From: CAZLNO01 sp964561005
Lineage (GTDB): Bacteria > Pseudomonadota > Alphaproteobacteria > Kiloniellales > Rhodovibrionaceae
Assembly: GCA_964561005.1 (NCBI GenBank)
Contig: CAZLNO010000154.1
Coordinates: 1 to 6,208 of the forward strand
Direction of reading: 5' to 3'
Length of the DNA stretch: 6,208 bases
Positions 4,630 to 6,208 of the stretch are shown here, in pieces; positions within the stretch are counted from its first letter, which is position 1; every line of letters starts with the position of its first letter. A model generated the notes under the pieces. The model made no database searches and was not told the DNA's origin. It saw nothing but the letters and a program-made list of their open reading frames with translations. A program made the position numbers and the translations under genes.

Positions 4630-6183
4630 ATGAGCGAGCCGCTGCGACTGACGCCGGGGCAGGTGACCCTGGGCGACCTGCATCGCCTGTGGCGCGATCC
4701 CGCCCGCGGGGTGGCGCTGGACGAGGCGGCCTGGGCGGGCGTCGACGCCGCGGCGGCCACCGTGGCGCGGCTGGTGGACCAGGGCCGCACGATATACGGC
4801 GTCACCACCGGCTTCGGCATGCTGGCGCGCACCCGCATCGACGCGGCCCGGACGGAGGCGCTGCAGCGCAACCTGGTGCTCTCGCACTGCGCGGGGGTGG
4901 GCGAGGCGCTGCCGGCACGGGTGGTGCGGCTGGTGCTGGTGCTGAAGGTGATGTCGCTGGCGCGCGGCCACTCGGGCGTGCGCCGGCCGACGCTGGAGGC
5001 GCTGCTGACGCTGCTGGAGGCCGACGCCCTGCCGGTGGTTCCGGCCAAGGGCTCGGTCGGCGCGTCGGGCGACCTGGCGCCGCTGGCCCACCTGGCGGCC
5101 ACCTTGCTGGGCGAGGGCGAGCTGGAGGTGCGCGGCGCGCGCCGTCCGGCGGCCGAGGTGCTGCCGGAGCTGGGGCTGGCGCCGCTCGCCCTGCAGGCCA
5201 AGGAGGGCCTGGCGCTGCTGAACGGCAGCCAGGTGTCGACCGCGCTGGCGCTGGACGGGCTGTTCCAGGGCCTCGATGCCGTGGCCGCCGCGCTGGCCGC
5301 CGGGGCGATGAGCACCGACGCCTGCCTGGGCACGCCGGTGCCCTTCGACCCGCGCATCCAGGCGCTGCGCGGCCATCCCGGCCAGACCACGGCGGCGGCG
5401 GTGCTGACCCGCCTGCTGGACGGCAGCGCCATCCGCGACAGCCACCTGGAGTGCGACCGGGTGCAGGACCCGTACTCCCTGCGCTGCCAGCCGCAGGTCA
5501 TGGGCGCGGTGCTGGACCAGCTCGCCCACGCCGCCGGCATCCTGGCGCGCGAGGCCAACGCGGTTTCCGACAACCCCCTGGTCTTCCCGGACAGCGACGA
5601 GGTGCTCTCGGGCGGCAACTTCCACGCCGAGCCGGTGGCCTTCGCGGCCGACACCATCGCCGCCGCGCTGGCCGAGGTGGCGGCGCTGTCCGAGCGGCGG
5701 ATGGCGCTGCTCATCGACTCGAACTTCTCCAGCCTGCCGAACTTCCTGGTGGCCGAGCCGGGGCTGAACTCCGGCTTCATGATGGCGCAGGTCACGGCGG
5801 CGGCGCTGGCCAGCGAGCTGAAGCAGCGCGCCGTGCCGGCGGTGACCGACAGCCTGCCGACCAGCGCCAACCAGGAGGACCACGTCTCCATGGCCACCTA
5901 CGCCGCCCGCCGGCTGGGGGAGATGGCGCCGGACCTGCGCGCCCTCGTCGCCATCGAGCTGCTGGCCGCCGCCCAGGGCCTCGACTTCCGCGCGCCCCTG
6001 GAGACCGGCACCGCCCTGCGCCCGGCCCACGCCGAGATCCGCCGGCGCGCCGCCTTCCTCCAGCAGGACCGCCCGCTGGCCCCCGACATCGCGGCGGTGG
6101 CGGACCTGCTGGGCGAGGGCTGGTTCTTCGAGACGCTGCTCACGCCGGCGGAGCGGGCGGTGCTGGGGGTCGACGCGGCCTGA
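4630..6183 (+). CDS. hutH: Histidine ammonia-lyase
   Basis: This complete 517-residue enzyme converts L-histidine to urocanate and ammonia in the cytoplasm, the first step of histidine use. The self-forming MIO cofactor comes from Ala145-Ser146-Gly147 in GSVGASGDLAPLAH. Other family residues are present: Tyr56 in IYGVTTGFG, His86 in LVLSHCAG, ECDRVQDPYSLRCQPQVMG at 274-292, NAVSDNPL at 310-317, GGNFHAEP at 328-335, and Glu416 in TSANQEDHVSM. That last motif separates histidine lyases from phenylalanine lyases. The length matches bacterial HutH (about 510). The start is set by GGGAGG 8 nt upstream. The usual partners hutU, hutI, hutG and hutC are not in view, though they may follow beyond 6208. 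The enzyme stands next to a GlxA-type regulator rather than HutC, and a structured leader precedes it. It may be a specialised second copy (inference). Confidence 0.93.
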   Translation: MSEPLRLTPGQVTLGDLHRLWRDPARGVALDEAAWAGVDAAAATVARLVDQGRTIYGVTTGFGMLARTRIDAARTEALQRNLVLSHCAGVGEALPARVVRLVLVLKVMSLARGHSGVRRPTLEALLTLLEADALPVVPAKGSVGASGDLAPLAHLAATLLGEGELEVRGARRPAAEVLPELGLAPLALQAKEGLALLNGSQVSTALALDGLFQGLDAVAAALAAGAMSTDACLGTPVPFDPRIQALRGHPGQTTAAAVLTRLLDGSAIRDSHLECDRVQDPYSLRCQPQVMGAVLDQLAHAAGILAREANAVSDNPLVFPDSDEVLSGGNFHAEPVAFAADTIAAALAEVAALSERRMALLIDSNFSSLPNFLVAEPGLNSGFMMAQVTAAALASELKQRAVPAVTDSLPTSANQEDHVSMATYAARRLGEMAPDLRALVAIELLAAAQGLDFRAPLETGTALRPAHAEIRRRAAFLQQDRPLAPDIAAVADLLGEGWFFETLLTPAERAVLGVDAA

Positions 6184-6208
6184 ACCCCGGCCCGTCCGGC
6201 CGCGCCGG
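6184..6208. other. Short GC-rich tail after hutH
   Basis: 25 bp remain after the hutH stop. CCGG- and GGCC-containing short inverted repeats might be the start of a hairpin, but the window ends before this can be judged, and no following start codon is visible. Confidence 0.3.

Noticed and set aside
4178..4633. 151-codon plus-strand frame in the regulator-hutH gap
   Set aside because: It runs through hairpins and the AT-rich promoter stretch into hutH, with Arg/Pro-rich composition and no motif. The opposite-strand Cys-rich frame has better codon use.
4449..5897. 482-codon minus-strand open frame opposite hutH
   Set aside because: It is Ser/Ala/Arg-rich antisense of a gene with every hallmark of HutH.
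1918..6030. Very long minus-strand open frame (1370 codons)
   Set aside because: It is antisense to hutH and the regulator and out of frame with the mttB-like gene. It is rich in Arg, Gln, Gly and His with no domain pattern, as expected for a GC-rich shadow frame.

Overview
The window is GC-rich bacterial chromosome with very high GC at third codon positions. It carries a GlpR-type regulator next to an ABC ATPase, a non-pyrrolysine MttB-family protein, a GlxA-type AraC regulator and a HutH. This combination fits an alphaproteobacterium (inference; no rRNA or other taxonomic marker is present). I see no tRNA, rRNA, CRISPR array, IS element or other mobile-element signature.

Left block (1-1090, minus strand): a glycerol-3-phosphate-type DeoR repressor, very close to E. 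coli GlpR, lies upstream of the start of a UgpC/MalK-like ABC ATPase cut by the window edge. The pair looks like the head of a glycerol-3-phosphate or related uptake operon. The ATPase has its own sigma70-like promoter. Its Walker A motif reads GCGEST where GCGKST is expected. A dyad with GlpR-operator geometry lies upstream of glpR.

Gap (1091-1448): control sequences of glpR on the left; nothing recognisable between about 1200 and 1448.

Middle block (1449-4170): an MttB/COG5598-family methyltransferase (minus) is divergent from a GlxA/GbdR/CdhR-like regulator (plus). The shared 157-bp region holds a 12-mer direct repeat matching 10/12, spaced 46 bp, and two short dyads. Regulators of this family often control catabolism of quaternary amines (choline, betaine, carnitine), and MttB-family proteins demethylate such compounds, so the two probably form one regulatory unit.

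Right block (4086-6208): a convergent minus-strand ORF encodes a 102-residue protein with 8 Cys and overlaps the regulator's 3' end. It has its own consensus-like promoter and coding-like codon use, and I do not recognise it. A 120-bp leader with several strong, partly mutually exclusive hairpins then precedes hutH, a complete histidine ammonia-lyase with all key residues. No other hut genes and no corrinoid protein are in view.

The most interesting possibility is that the MttB homologue, the GlxA-type regulator and HutH act together on a methylated histidine compound such as histidine betaine. This is a hypothesis from gene neighbourhood only.
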